DNA of 64,000 nucleotides from Ceratodon purpureus (Eukaryota > Streptophyta > Bryopsida > Pseudoditrichales > Ditrichaceae): the NCBI GenBank assembly GCA_014871385.1, contig CM026426.1:30741452-30805451 (forward strand). The letters are read 5' to 3'. Position numbers and translations under genes: made by a program. Position 1 is the stretch's first letter; each line of letters opens with the position of its first letter. This document shows positions 51,752-62,934 of the stretch, piece by piece. The notes under the pieces are model-generated. The model worked only from the letters and a program-made list of their open reading frames with translations, searched no databases and was not told the origin of the DNA.

Positions 51752-54700
51752 ATGGAAGTAGAGCCGATCGAGACGTTTCTAAGGAATGGCCGATCAGGGC
51801 AGTGGAAGGTTAAAAAGGGCGTTGTTGTGGCCCTTACTCATTCTAGGCTTTATTATGCAGGCAAAGTAGTGATCCATTGTGTAGTAGAATTTGATCCTAT
51901 AGTGGTAATGGTAAAAGTGATTGAGGTTTCAGGCAACATGGAAATAAATATACCATTTCCGGATGAGGGTGTGAAGTCCTTGAGCGACTGCTTAGGGCGC
52001 ATGATATTGTGGGAGGCGGCGGACCTCAGGCCTTTTGGAGAGGTGGAAGAAGATGACATCAACGCCGTTGGCTGCCCGCCGACGGATGTTGAAGAAGATC
52101 TCAAGCCCGTTCAAGAATTCCTGGACCTCGCAGAGCAGATGGAAGTTGCGCTCCTTGAGGAATCCAGAGGCTCAAAGCGTTGTGTAGTCGCTGGAGTCAT
52201 TATGGAGTGCTCTCCTAAAGGAACGTGGGAGGGATTCCGGACTCCCAACAGCTTCTTTCTATTAGTGAGAGTGTCGTCCGTCAATCCGGAATTCTCTGAA
52301 ACACCTGCTTTCTGCGAGTTACCGGATGTGTTAACAATCGGGTGTGCTGTGGGGCGATTGGTACTTTGGAGTGGATACAAGGTATGTCCACTTGTGAACG
52401 GCGCGTTGGCTGGCACATGTCCCGTCGGCTGCCCGCCGACGGAACCTCACTTGGGGAACGACAATGAAGAAATTGATGAAAGCAACTCCGCTCCGTCTGA
52501 GCAGGGTCTGAAGACTAGGTCTCCAATAAATATCAGCAGTGACGACGATGTGTCTGAACAGGGGGGATCCGACGTAGACACGGATGATCATAGTGGGGGT
52601 CCGGAATCCGAGACCTTGGGTACTCCTTCCACTCCAGATGCTTCATATCCCGACCGCCACCTCTCGAGAAATCGGTATGTTGAACTTCTTAGTGATGACC
52701 TATCAGTCCGTGGTAGAGCAATGATTCAAGTATGTTTACCGGACGAGGCATGTGATGATGAAGTCCTAGGGGATACAGAGGTTGGGGTTCTCTTCGTCTC
52801 TGAAGACGATCATCTGCAGATGACAACTCTCAGATGGCGTCTGACTCACACTCGCTTAGAAGGGGGTCACCTTCTCTCTCATATAATTACTTACTGCTCC
52901 AAGAATTTAGCAGACGCCGACGCGGACGATGGTCTGGATGGTGTCCCGAAGAATGCCTATCGATTGGTGAGGAGGAAAGTTTGCGAAAAAGATGACGTCT
53001 CCTCTACTAAGCTTCGTCGAATGGTTGTCCCTGCTGAATGCCGCTTAGTGAGCTCAAAGCGGTGTTGCAAGGACCGATGTTGCCAGACTTTTAGATGGGA
53101 AGATACTGTGCGTATTTGTCAAAGATTTTACGCAACAACCTTCATGGCGAGGCGAGAGATGTCCTTCGCTGTGCAAGGGCACTTACATACTGTACCCCGT
53201 AAGCGGAAGCTCTTTGTTACTCTTGTGAACGTCGACGTATGTGAAGTGGCATGGTATATTATTCACAGAGTAATAGAATCCGCGTACTACAGCTACAAGG
53301 CTTCGGCGAGAAGTGGCCCTGTCAATGGAAGTCACGGAAATTCCGGAGTACATCGTCTCGACGTTCCGGAGCAAGCGCGACGTTGACCACTATCGTTAAT
53401 GAGAATGCGGACCATATGCCCAATGAGTTTTGGATGATTCGCAAGAAGAGAGTGGGCGCGCTCAAAGTACTCTTGTCCACGATGAACTGGAATCACATGC
53501 GCGAAATGGCCAACGCCGTAAGTTCCTCCTCATCTTCTTTCACTTTGGATAGTTTAGTGAATACAAGTGATCAGGAACTAGCCAACTGATCGGCCTCACT
53601 CTGTGTTGTCCAGGTCAATGAGCAGTGCAACGCGAAGCCGATTTTGCTGTCCTCTGTTAGCCGCATGAGGAAGGAGTACTTCCGCAACGTTGAGGTCAAG
53701 GCGGTAGGAAGTAATTTCTCCATGTGCACTGAGTGTGACTTCCTCGTTGAACTCATTGCAAAGTATCCTAGAGGGTCGGACGAGTGGCAGAGCTTGACAG
53801 AGGATAGGAACAGGCATTTGAACTATCAACGAGCTTGTCGCAACATTTATTACGGATGGACAACCCAATCTATACAGAGTCCTACTGAGTTACTTTGCAT
53901 CATACACGATAAGATGGACACATCGGAAACAGCAATCTCCCGGATGCAACGTATAACGATGGCTACGGCAGGGCTTGGTCAAATTCCGATTTCCTGCACT
54001 GGAATGCTAACTCACGGACACGGAGATGGTGCCTACGCACACAATGCAACTGCCCTATGGCCAGGAGACCCAAATTTCACAATCTCCTCGTTGTGCACGT
54101 AATCCCGTGCCTTGGAGAGACTACTCGTCCGGGAGACGAAAGCACTCTTCGAGGCTCCGCCACAGAATGAATTCTTTGAAGCGCTAATGCTTGGAACGTC
54201 ATGTTGCATCCCATCAATTCCACCTTGTAGAGAAGAGCCACTCCCTCCACCTTTGCCTGGTAGGCTTGCTGTTCCTTTGCCAAAGAAGTTGTATCTCCAC
54301 CTTGACAATTCAGCGAAGGACAACAAGAACCGTTTTCTTCTAGCGTTCTGCTTGTTGCTGACGGCGAGGCGAATATTCAAGGAAGTTACAGTTGGTTTCC
54401 TGATTGTGGGACACACACATGAGGACATCGACGCCCACTTCAGTCACCTGTCGAAACTCATTAAGCAAAAGAACACATACTGCCTTGCCGACCTTATGAA
54501 GGCATTCATGGATTCACAGAAGACAGTTGCCTTTATTCCAGAGGTTGTTCAGGAAGTGGCAGACTTCAAAAGTTATGTTGCTGATTTTCATCACGACGGA
54601 GGTAATGCAATAGAAGGTCACAGTGCAATGCATCTTTTTAAAGTTTATGTAGTGGAGGATGGGGAGGATGCGGGGTGGCCCGTGATGAGATACAAGAAGC

Positions 54701-55626
54701 GTGCAACTGATCCGTCATGGCTTCCACCTGGCAAACCCTTGAAAATGTGGAGGGCAGACAAAGAGGGTAAACCACGTTTGCCCGTCGGTGATCCCAAATC
54801 GGTTCTTCATAAGCACTTGGGGGGTAGTGTTGAAGTCGATGAGGGAAAGAAGAACGCAGATAAAGAGGTGGCATGCGCAACGGAGTGTTCAGAGAAGAGA
54901 AATTCCATTAAAAGTGGAATATCTAAGTACATTGAGTACTGGAGAACTGGCATAGCTCGGGATAAGAAATACGCACAAGACATGTTACCATATGTATAGT
55001 ATTGGGAGCAAATTTTAAAGGAGGTCAATGAGCCACTACCTCCTAATTTCGCCACCTTATAGGAAGGATTATGGCCTATCTCAGACTGGAAACAGGACCA
55101 TGTCACCACATTTGATGCAGAGGACGATTATATAGGGGATCCAGATCTTCGTCCCGGAGACAAGGATGAAGTGGAGACTTATCCTTTCTACAGTCCGCAC
55201 GATACTAGGCCGAAGTCTGTGTTTAACCCATATCGTTACGTGTTACGTGGCGATTGGATTCTCTGTTGTCCGAGTAACAAAGACCACCTACCCATTTGGA
55301 TGGGTAGGGCGATAGAGCCTGTTTTAATAGAGCCTGGTCCTAATTATGGTAAGTTCAAGGTTGAATGGTGGACTCTGATAAAGGACAAGAAGGAAGGTAA
55401 GAAGAAAGTTGCGAGGGAGTGCTGGACAAGACGATGGGAGAGGGAGTTGACTCTTGCGGAGTGGGTGGATTGTAAATCCGTGGTGTACACTCATAGGACC
55501 AAGAAATCTATGCATGAAGGGCCTCCAAAGTCTCATCTGATACCCAAAGAGGTTGCGATTGTTGCCATGGCAAACTTCGAATCGCATGGAAATTCGATGA
55601 ACTGGAATGACGAGGATGAAGACTAG
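51752..55626 (+). pseudogene. DUF7869-type gene (putative transposase-like), with one intron
   Basis: ATG at 51,752 (MEVEPIETFLRNG). The N-terminal part has two related blocks, each ending in a hydrophobic box (LGRMILWEAADL, VGRLVLWSGYKV), possibly DUF8039-like, with palindrome-encoded VGCPPTD and VGCPPTE between them. Then follow a Cys-rich part (CCKDRCCQTF), the conserved CEVAWYIIHRVIESAYYSYK, ATLTTIVNENADHMPN, an intron (GTAAGT at ~53,519; acceptor TTGTCCAG at ~53,613), LLSSVSRMRKEYFRNV, TGMLTHGHGDGAYAHNA, and the DUF7869 core LHLDNSAKDNKNRFLLAF with VGHTHEDIDAHFS. Breaks: a frame change near 53.37 kb, TAA at 54,100, TAG at 54,997 and TAG at 55,060, the stops all at Gln-compatible positions. 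Function is unproven. Confidence 0.65.
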
Positions 55627-55629
55627 TCG

Positions 55630-56250
55630 GCGACCCGCCGACGATCATGATCTTAGCTGTAGAAGACTTAGGTTGTGATGGTTTCCTCTGTCGGCGTTAT
55701 AGTTGAATATTGTAAACACTGTGATTCCTACGAATAAGAATTGTATATTACCATAGACCCAATATTAGTCATGTATTATGCTTGGTCTTCTTTTTGTTGT
55801 TCTGATGCCTTCCTTTTCATTCTTGGCTGATCGTTGGCTGTCCGCCGATGCTTCTAACCATACTAGATAATTATCTTGATCGGTGACTTCGTGAGGCTGG
55901 TCTATATTGTATGGCTTGTGATTTACGGTGGACATTGTTACACTAGCCGGGTGCCCGCCGACGCTTTTCACAACATTGGTAAATTCATTACGCGCTTGGA
56001 GAAACAGGGAAAAATATTTATCCATTTCATTATATTCTTATCGGAGTACAACGGTAGTGTTCCGCCCTCTACATGTTACTTTGTATTGTGTACACATCAA
56101 AGACGCCACTACTCCTAAAGCCTCAATAACAACTGCTAACCATGAATTTTACAACTATCTGAGTGTGAGAAGCAGCTCTATTGAAAACGAGCTGGACAAT
56201 GTCAACACACACTAATTCTCCCGTAGCCTTCGTACACGGAGAAAAGCCGC
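55630..56250. other. 3' flank with three palindromes
   Basis: Palindrome copies at 55,626, 55,833 and 55,946; the first overlaps the stop of the DUF7869-type gene. No gene recognised. Confidence 0.4.
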
Positions 56251-56259
56251 ATATGGTCG

Positions 56260-56790
56260 CTAACGGCCATGCAGCAATCGGTCCTTCGCACTGGGCTTGG
56301 CTCGGATAGCACTACATTCAGTATCGACGGATGGAAACACGGAAACAAACAACGAATACGACGATTGCGGGCTGGCGTCCCCTCTGCACCACTGATCTTG
56401 GCGAGAGTGACGACTTTTACCACCCTCCGAGATGTCATATGCTTCGTCAATGACGCGGAGCCACCCTGCAAATGACATTGTATGTGTTGACACTTCCCCA
56501 GTGTGGCTGAAGTGAATGCTGCCAGCACTCTCGGACTCCTCAGAATCCTCGGACGTCATTGGAAAGGCGATGCCGGAAGCGTCAGATATCTCCAGCAACT
56601 CTATGGTGTGAGCAAGACTCCAATACCATTCCGCACCTCGCTGCAAAAGGCGTGTGATGTATTTGAAAGCAGGAATGGCGGTGTTGCGAGAATGGGCGAC
56701 CACCGCCCTATACCATGGCCGGAGCTCCTTGACGTAAGCCGGTGTCTCCTGATACTGCGGATACCCCACATTGCTACCCCGCCTCCTCAT
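56260..56790 (-). CDS. Unrecognised minus-strand ORF
   Basis: 177 codons, with an ordered first half (YVKELRPWYRAVVAHSRNTA, FKYITRLLQRGAEWYWSLAH, IELLEIS) and an acidic Ser/Glu stretch (SEDSEESESAG). The first 75 residues look like a folded helical domain rather than random translation. I do not recognise the family. It may be one exon of a longer gene; no promoter was identified. Confidence 0.35.
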   Translation of the reverse strand: MRRRGSNVGYPQYQETPAYVKELRPWYRAVVAHSRNTAIPAFKYITRLLQRGAEWYWSLAHTIELLEISDASGIAFPMTSEDSEESESAGSIHFSHTGEVSTHTMSFAGWLRVIDEAYDISEGGKSRHSRQDQWCRGDASPQSSYSLFVSVFPSVDTECSAIRAKPSAKDRLLHGR

Positions 56791-56879
56791 AACGACGAAA
56801 TATTCGCGCCTCTAGCTTACTTCTACAGTATGCGACTGGCTGACAAAACTTGTGGCGCTCAGCTGCTATGGTGAAGGGA

Positions 56880-57960
56880 CTTCAGTACCAATTACTGGAA
56901 GGGGCGGCGGGAGTTCTTCTACTGAACTGGTGAAAGTTCTTGTTACCCACTTCTCTAGGGTTTTTGGACGACTAGTTGCCAGCGTGGACCTAGCCTAGTA
57001 GCGCCTACTCTCCTAGTCGGCGGGTAGCCGACTAGGACTAGCTTAGCTAGCCGCAGCTAGCCGTAGCTAGCCTAGTAGCGCATACTCTTCTAGTCGGCAG
57101 GTAGCCGATCAGGACTAGCTTAACTGGGACTAACCTAACTAGAAATAACTTATCGTCTTTGGCAGATATTTATCTAAGCATAATTAACCAACATTGTGTA
57201 CTTCTCCTGGTATGGTCTATATTTGAAGAGGACAATTTATCATATGACAACTTATCCCAATTTCTAAAATCAGGACCGGGCATTGTCTCCTTTGAAAGCT
57301 CTTTTAGGCAAATATTACAAATTAAACCATATGGATAGTTACTTTCCTAATGTATTTTTAATTCCGCATTATGTGACGATTTCTCATCATTTTTATATGT
57401 ATTTCAAATTCCACAGGTCGGTTCAGTAAGAAAGAGGTTGGCTCTCCTAGTCGGCGGCCAGCCGACTAGAAAGGACTTTGAACGTTGTGATCGTGAATAT
57501 TGTTGCATTCTCATCGACAACTCCGGAGTCCTCACAGACGAACAACTCAATGTGAGAAGCCTGGCAGTCGTGTCCACTCAGCGGGTCGCCGACGATCTTC
57601 CCTTCACCCGCTTCACTTCACAGATCCAAATTTTGTAGAGCATGTATTTCCTTTTATTAGAAAAGGTAGATTTCTAAGGATAGGGTTTAGGTGGGTTTAG
57701 GGTTTCTAGGGTTTAGGGTTTTCAGTCAGCCGCTCGCCGAGGGATTCGGCCATGACATGGGGACTTGGATGTCTTGTTTTCAGCATTATATTAAAATTAA
57801 CTTAAATGATTTTATCCCTTGTAAGCGGTATGCATTTTTTCATAAATATTTGACATCTTTGTCTTTAAATTTGAGGGATAACGCATGAAATGGACATTTA
57901 TTGATGATGCAAAGTAGTCCATAACTGAGCGTTTTGTCCATAATTACTTAAATACACCAT
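56880..57960. other. Spacer with palindromes and telomere-like repeats
   Basis: Palindrome copies at 57,017, 57,093 and 57,450 stand in CTAG-rich text (AGCTAGCCGTAGCTAGCCTAG). A degenerate run of plant telomere-like TTTAGGG units is found at about 57,678-57,722. No convincing gene. Confidence 0.45.
57678..57722 (+). repeat. Short interstitial TTTAGGG-like run
   Basis: TAGGGTTTAGG, GGGTTTAGGG and TAGGGTTTAGGGTTTTC in quick succession, about four imperfect plant telomere units. Similar pieces occur in the LTRs near 4,105 and 21,475. Confidence 0.6.
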
Positions 57961-57965
57961 GTAAC

Positions 57966-58052
57966 ACATCTTAACGCACTCCTTGTTACAAGAAACGCGC
58001 ACGTCAATGTTGACAGCCCCCTCGAGGCTCTCAAATATTGCTTGACCGGTCA
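57966..58052 (+). repeat. Direct repeat copy 2 (ACATCTTAACGCACT family)
   Basis: Matches 27,285-27,368 in the same orientation. A weaker echo (ACATTTGAACG ... GTTATAAGAAACGTGC) follows at about 58,146-58,202. Confidence 0.6.
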
Positions 58053-58209
58053 GACCTTAAACCTTCCATGTCGGGAAATTACTCTACAACGCATTCCTTG
58101 TCAGCGCACTCATTCCACATCAGTCTCCTCAATACATTTTTTTAACACATTTGAACGTGGTACTTGTTATGATTAATGCCCTCTCTGTTATAAGAAACGT
58201 GCTGACGTG

Positions 58210-60230
58210 GATATTTACTATACTTAGTCATATCTAAAGTACCTTGAGGTAAAAAAGGAGGTGAAAAAAATAATGTTCAATAATAGCGCTAACATTTAAT
58301 TTAACGTGATGTTGTTATTTTTAATGTATACCTCTCAATCGTGTTTCACCTATATTCTCTTTGACCCTGTCAGATAATACAATGTTATTGGTGACGTTTT
58401 AACGGTAAAACGCTTGGCGTAAGCTACGTTTAATTGGATATTTCTCCACACTAATTCATGATATTGTGGATGTACGTCACTTTTGACGCGGCTCTATTGT
58501 AGATCTTGATGGCACTACCATGACAAAATTTATTCTAACTTGTAGATTATAGATTTACATGTCTCTTACTTCTTTATATTTCACTGAAGTGAAATTTCTT
58601 ACCTTGTTTGTAGTCCAAATTCACTCAGATGAAGGCGGAAGGTGGTTTTGAAATCTTTTTTGGCTACATGTCCAATCTCGCTCCGATTACGGAGAATTTG
58701 GCTCAACATAACATGTGGCAAATCACAATTAATTACTAACATTATAGAATGGTCAGTACTTGCCACTTTTTTATTTTTCTTGATACTTTTGTCTTCCTTT
58801 TAGAGCCTTATATATCTTACTCTTCTTCTTATCCTTCATTTCCAACTACTATTTTGGTTTTTCAATTTTCTCTTTAGCTGCTACATTGATCTAGATTAGC
58901 ATTTCTAATTTCCTAATTTTTATTGCAACTAAGAAGATTTCTAGGTTCTCTTTTCTCTAGCGAATTGGCCTAGATGTTCACCATATGTGAGCACCCATAT
59001 TGCTTAATTTCTTCCTTTTATTCCAAAATCCCTTATTCTAGTAGGAATTTTCACTTTTTAGATTAAAAGTAGCCAAAAATAGATTAATTAGGCCCTTGAA
59101 TACTAAATATTCTATTTTTTCTAATTTTCCCTAAAATCTCTAGGTTTTAGTCTACTAATTTCAATTTTTTATTTTATTTCTCTTCTTTCTCTAAATTCCA
59201 ATTTCTCTTTTAATTTTTATTTTGCCTATTTCTAATTTTCTCTCAAAATCTAATTTCCCTTTTTCTTTTACTTCCTTTCCATTCTCTTATTTTTTGTATT
59301 CCACTTTTAGTATTCTAATTTTTAATTTTCTGAAATTTGAATTGAAGAACTCAAAGCGGTTGCATTGATGCAGCCACCACAATGTATGGACAAATGCGCA
59401 AATCAAGATGAGTTATTGTTAGAAGCAGAAAAATTTGTTTTAGAAAAATGAGATTAGACATGATGAGGATTCAAGTCTAGAACTAGAAAAGTCGTAGACC
59501 AAGAAACCGAGGATCTAGTAGTTAGTGGTAGTTGCCAAACGAAATTGCCAAATTACCAATTTAATTTGGAGGTTTAGGATTTTTTTTATCTTCAAAACCT
59601 ACATCCTAATTAAATATCACATCAATATCACTTAAGTTTTTTAATTAGTTACCACATGATTTTAGGAAAAGTGGGTCATAGCTGGATGGCCTCTCAAGTT
59701 TAAAATAAAATGTGAATTAAGGATAGTTAGGTGGAAAAGATATTGGCCTGTGGGTGTTAGCACAAGCAGATGTGCATGAATATGCATGTCAATGGGCATG
59801 CAAATGGATGGGCTGCGGCCAAGGAAGGGAGGCTGCTGTATAGAGTGAGAGGTCGCTGGCAAGGCCAAGTAGGTGTGGGTAGTAACGTGCAGTGTTTTTG
59901 GAGTCGAGAGGGTGAGTAATCTTCAAATTAGGTGCTGTAGAAAGAGTTAGGAGTCGGTAGTGATTGGGTAGAGAGTTATGCCCCCTTCACACCAGTAGTT
60001 AGTAAACTGGGGACGATTCACTCGTAACTTCAGAGTGCAAGAAAAATCTCGAAAGCGTTCACACTGTCAAAACAGGGGAGGGGTTATTTTAAATCGGACG
60101 TTTGCCAAATGGGGGTGGCATGGACCTGGACTTTCACATCGTCGTTGGTACAGGCCACCCTATACCTCATCATGATCAGGTTTGACAAGAGGGAATCCGC
60201 GGAGTAGAGGCAAACTGAAGTGACTACCTG
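58210..60230. other. AT-rich spacer with polypyrimidine-biased stretch
   Basis: About 2 kb without a recognisable gene. From about 58,780 to 59,330 the plus strand is almost devoid of G and rich in TTTCT/CTAATTTT text. A T-run at 59,580 and purine-richer DNA follow. Confidence 0.5.
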
Positions 60231-60231
60231 A

Positions 60232-60990
60232 ATGTGGAGGCCTTGGCAGTTTGGGCAGCCTGCTAAAAGGAACGAGCTGTTGCTTGGTAAATTTTTTTAT
60301 TTTCGAACTGGACCAAAGTCTCTCCCTCCTCCAAAGTCGCAACGTCTCTTTCTTTCATGTTGTTGCTTTTTCCTGCGCTATGACTCCGTGGTTTCTCAAT
60401 CTCAATTGGCCCATGTTGACGTTGTGATTGCCTTCTGTTTTGCCGTTTCAATTCTGCTCATGTTGTTCTCCGAAGTGTTGGCTTTGTCGAGGCGTTTTGT
60501 TTTGGTTTGCACTTGACGGGGGGGCAAAGACGATGTGCGCTTCCTGTCGGAGTGATGCTTGTTGCACTGCTCGCATACATAGCTACTTGTTTCCACGACA
60601 ATTTTGTCCATAGCAAATCAGTTCACGCCCGTGAAGGTGAGTACCGCTCGTTCATGCCAACTGCTCCTGCCATCGTCTCTGAACAGTACGCACATCCTTT
60701 GGTTACTTCTAATTTTGTGTTATCAATTTCCATTGTTGCAAATTCGTAGTTGCTATTCTTGATTTGGCCAGGTTGGAAGACTCCATAGACGCCAGATCGG
60801 TAAGCCCCTGGCCGCGACCACCTTCTGCAGCCATGTAAGCTTCCTCACGGACCCTTGTGATTAGTAGTCTCCGGGAGTCGTGTAATCTCACTGTCTGCTG
60901 CAGCAGTGACAGATTGTTGTGTCAATTCTTCACTGTACGCACTGTCAATTAGGGTTTTCTGTTAGTACCCTGTAACAACCTCGGAGGTTT
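60232..60990 (+). other. Region upstream of the Harbinger transposase
   Basis: Contains short open frames (60,232-60,516, 60,428-60,613, 60,507-60,749) without a recognisable domain. It may hold the leader of the Harbinger gene. Nothing firm. Confidence 0.3.
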
Positions 60991-60993
60991 CCC

Positions 60994-62330
60994 ATGGACC
61001 ACCGCCTGAATCCAGAGAATGTCGCGTTCTTCCTCCCCTCCCTAGTCCTCCTCCTGCAGAATGTAGTGGACAACATGTTTAGGCCGGTTGAAGCCATTTC
61101 GCCGGATGAGGGGATGTTGTTGTGAATGTCGCCCAAGTCCATGAAACATTAGTGAACCTGAATTTCGTAGTGGCGTCAATCTTGCATGACTTTCGCATCG
61201 TCCATGCCACCACCCTCCTCGACCACGAGTTGAGTTGGTGGGTGCTCCCCCGTTCAACCTCCTGGTTCTCAAGGTTTGTTTTACAAGAATATGAGGACAA
61301 TTGGTGGCTCGAAAACTTCCGAATGACCAAGAGTTTTATTTTTTGTCTAACTAATTTGCTTAGGCCTTACATTGAGCACCACAACACACACTACCGCCTA
61401 GCCATACCACCCATTGTCACAGTAGCCTAAACTCTTTTTAAGTTGTGCCAAGGTGCAAGTTTGCTGCTGTGCTCGGAAGCTTTTGCTATAGGTACAAGCA
61501 CAGCCTCAGTTATCATCTGAGATGTTGTTAAAGCTATCAATGATGAATTGAGCCAAGAAATTACTTGGCCTACGGGGAATCGTTTGCAGCTAACTATGGA
61601 CCAATTCTGGGAGTTCAGTCGATTACCTGGGGTTGTGGGGGCAATCGATGGGACTCATTTCCACATCCGTAAACCCAACGATTCACCTGTAGACTACTTT
61701 TATTTTAAAAGTGGAGGTTTTACTATGCAATGCTAGGCAGTTGTTGATCGCCGACAAAAGTTCATTGACATTTCTGTTGGAATGTCAGGATCAACTAACG
61801 ATGCCAGGCAATTGAGGCGTTCCATGCTATACCAGAAAGCTACCACCACCAACTTGTTCAACCTTGTTGATTCTGTGGAGGGCTTTGTGCCATACCTGAT
61901 TGAAGATAAAGGTTACCCCCTATTTCCCTGACTCATCACCCCGTACAAGGACATTCCGGAGGGTCGCAGGTCAGTTCAAGAGCAATTGTTTAATCGGAAG
62001 TCGTCACGGGCTTGAAGTGTTGTTGAGAATGCCTTTGGCATCCTCAAACAAACATTTCGCAAGTTACATAGTGCTTCGGACTTACACGTCACGCTGCTCT
62101 CGGACGTGGTTGTGTCCTGCTACATTTTGCATAACCTGCTGCTCGATCAGACAACGGAAGAAGTCGATTGCCTCTTGACGATACTATAGAGGGAGGGATT
62201 TGCGGAAGTTATTGATGAAGACCTTGTATAGGAAGGGCCAAGGGAGGCCGGCCTCCACATGAAGTGCAAGGGGAGGCCAAGCGGTTAAGACTGGCGGCAT
62301 TCCTTGTACAGAACCGCCAATAATGTTGAA
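60994..62330 (+). pseudogene. PIF/Harbinger transposase (DDE_Tnp_4 type), decayed
   Basis: The start region is MDHRLNPENVAFFLPSL (ATG 60,994), with one frame change or short intron near 61.11 kb. From 61,122 a single frame runs about 1.1 kb: EDNWWLENFRMTKSFIFCL, LLCSEAFAIGTSTASVII, FWEFSRLPGVVGAIDGTHFH (first catalytic Asp), KFIDISVGMSGSTNDARQL (second Asp), and VVENAFGILKQTFRKLH (catalytic Glu). In-frame stops: TAA 61,428, TGA 61,518, TAG 61,734, TGA 61,929, TGA 62,013, TAG 62,187 and TAG 62,229 (the last may be near the true end). Family comparison puts Gln, Arg or Trp codons at those I could judge. No frame change occurs within this span. It is inactive as it stands. Confidence 0.85.
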
Positions 62331-62339
62331 TTCAGCATC

Positions 62340-62930
62340 GTGAAGGAGGTTGGAGAGGTGGTGGTGGGCGATGCGAGGTGGCGAAGGGATGGGTGAGCGG
62401 GCAGTTCAAAACACTATCCTTTCGGGATACAAGGTAATCTTCCAAAACTCTGTATGCAGTGAATGACTCTGCAGTAGCATAGTCGGCTATTTTATTATGA
62501 TATAGGAAGGGCGTACAATAGGGAGACATAGAGAAGAAAGCGTTTTTTTTTTTTTTGGCCCCTTTTAAAGGTTCTATGTTAAGCCAGTGCTCATTCACTT
62601 TCTACCATGTTGGAGAGTACTAAGCAGACATGGAGACCGGGCCGTTTTTTTTGTCTTCCCAACCGGGGTTCAATGGTGAGCAAGTGCTCTACACATCACT
62701 AACATGTCCGCAATGTGTGCAGATGGAAAATGTAAAAGGCACTACAGGAATGCGACGATAGGAAGGAAGAATAAAGCGGGAGGAGAACAACGGAGAAACT
62801 GGAAATGGAGATCAAGTGTGACCGCAGTAAAGACACTTCGGTTTAACCATACTATGAGTCTTGTACGGCTCTATACCATTGAGCAATACGTTATGATTGA
62901 TGTTAAATCGACCTCAAGGATGCTGTAGAG
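62340..62930. other. Spacer between the two Harbinger genes
   Basis: Contains a T-run (62,545-62,558) and short open frames without a domain. The two genes converge here. Confidence 0.4.
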
Positions 62931-62934
62931 ATTA

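Larger units (their letters stand above)
27520..57466. repeat. Dispersed 17 bp palindrome family (about 23 copies)
   Basis: Consensus GTCGGC-GGNCA-GCCGAC: 6 bp arms around a 5 nt loop. Copies: 27520-27534, 27965-27981, 28813-28829, 29045-29061, 29944-29960, 30964-30980, 31553-31569, 33282-33298, 34736-34752, 50577-50593, 50618-50634, 50692-50708, 50744-50760, 51636-51652, 51714-51730, 52067-52083, 52424-52440, 55626-55642, 55833-55849, 55946-55962, 57017-57033, 57093-57109 and 57450-57466. Several have one or two arm mismatches. They occur in introns, spacers and coding sequence, in both orientations. I found none between 36,222 and 50,570, the hAT element. Mechanism of spread is unknown. Confidence 0.85.

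Noticed and set aside
27285-58052. The 27.3-58.0 kb block as an endogenous giant-virus insertion
   Set aside because: Genes have spliceosomal introns, plant-type UTR motifs and transposon relatives; no capsid, polymerase or packaging gene was seen.
60232-60749. Hydrophobic small ORFs before the Harbinger gene as secreted peptides
   Set aside because: No conserved motif, overlapping frames on both strands, and an AT-rich mobile-element setting; evidence too thin.
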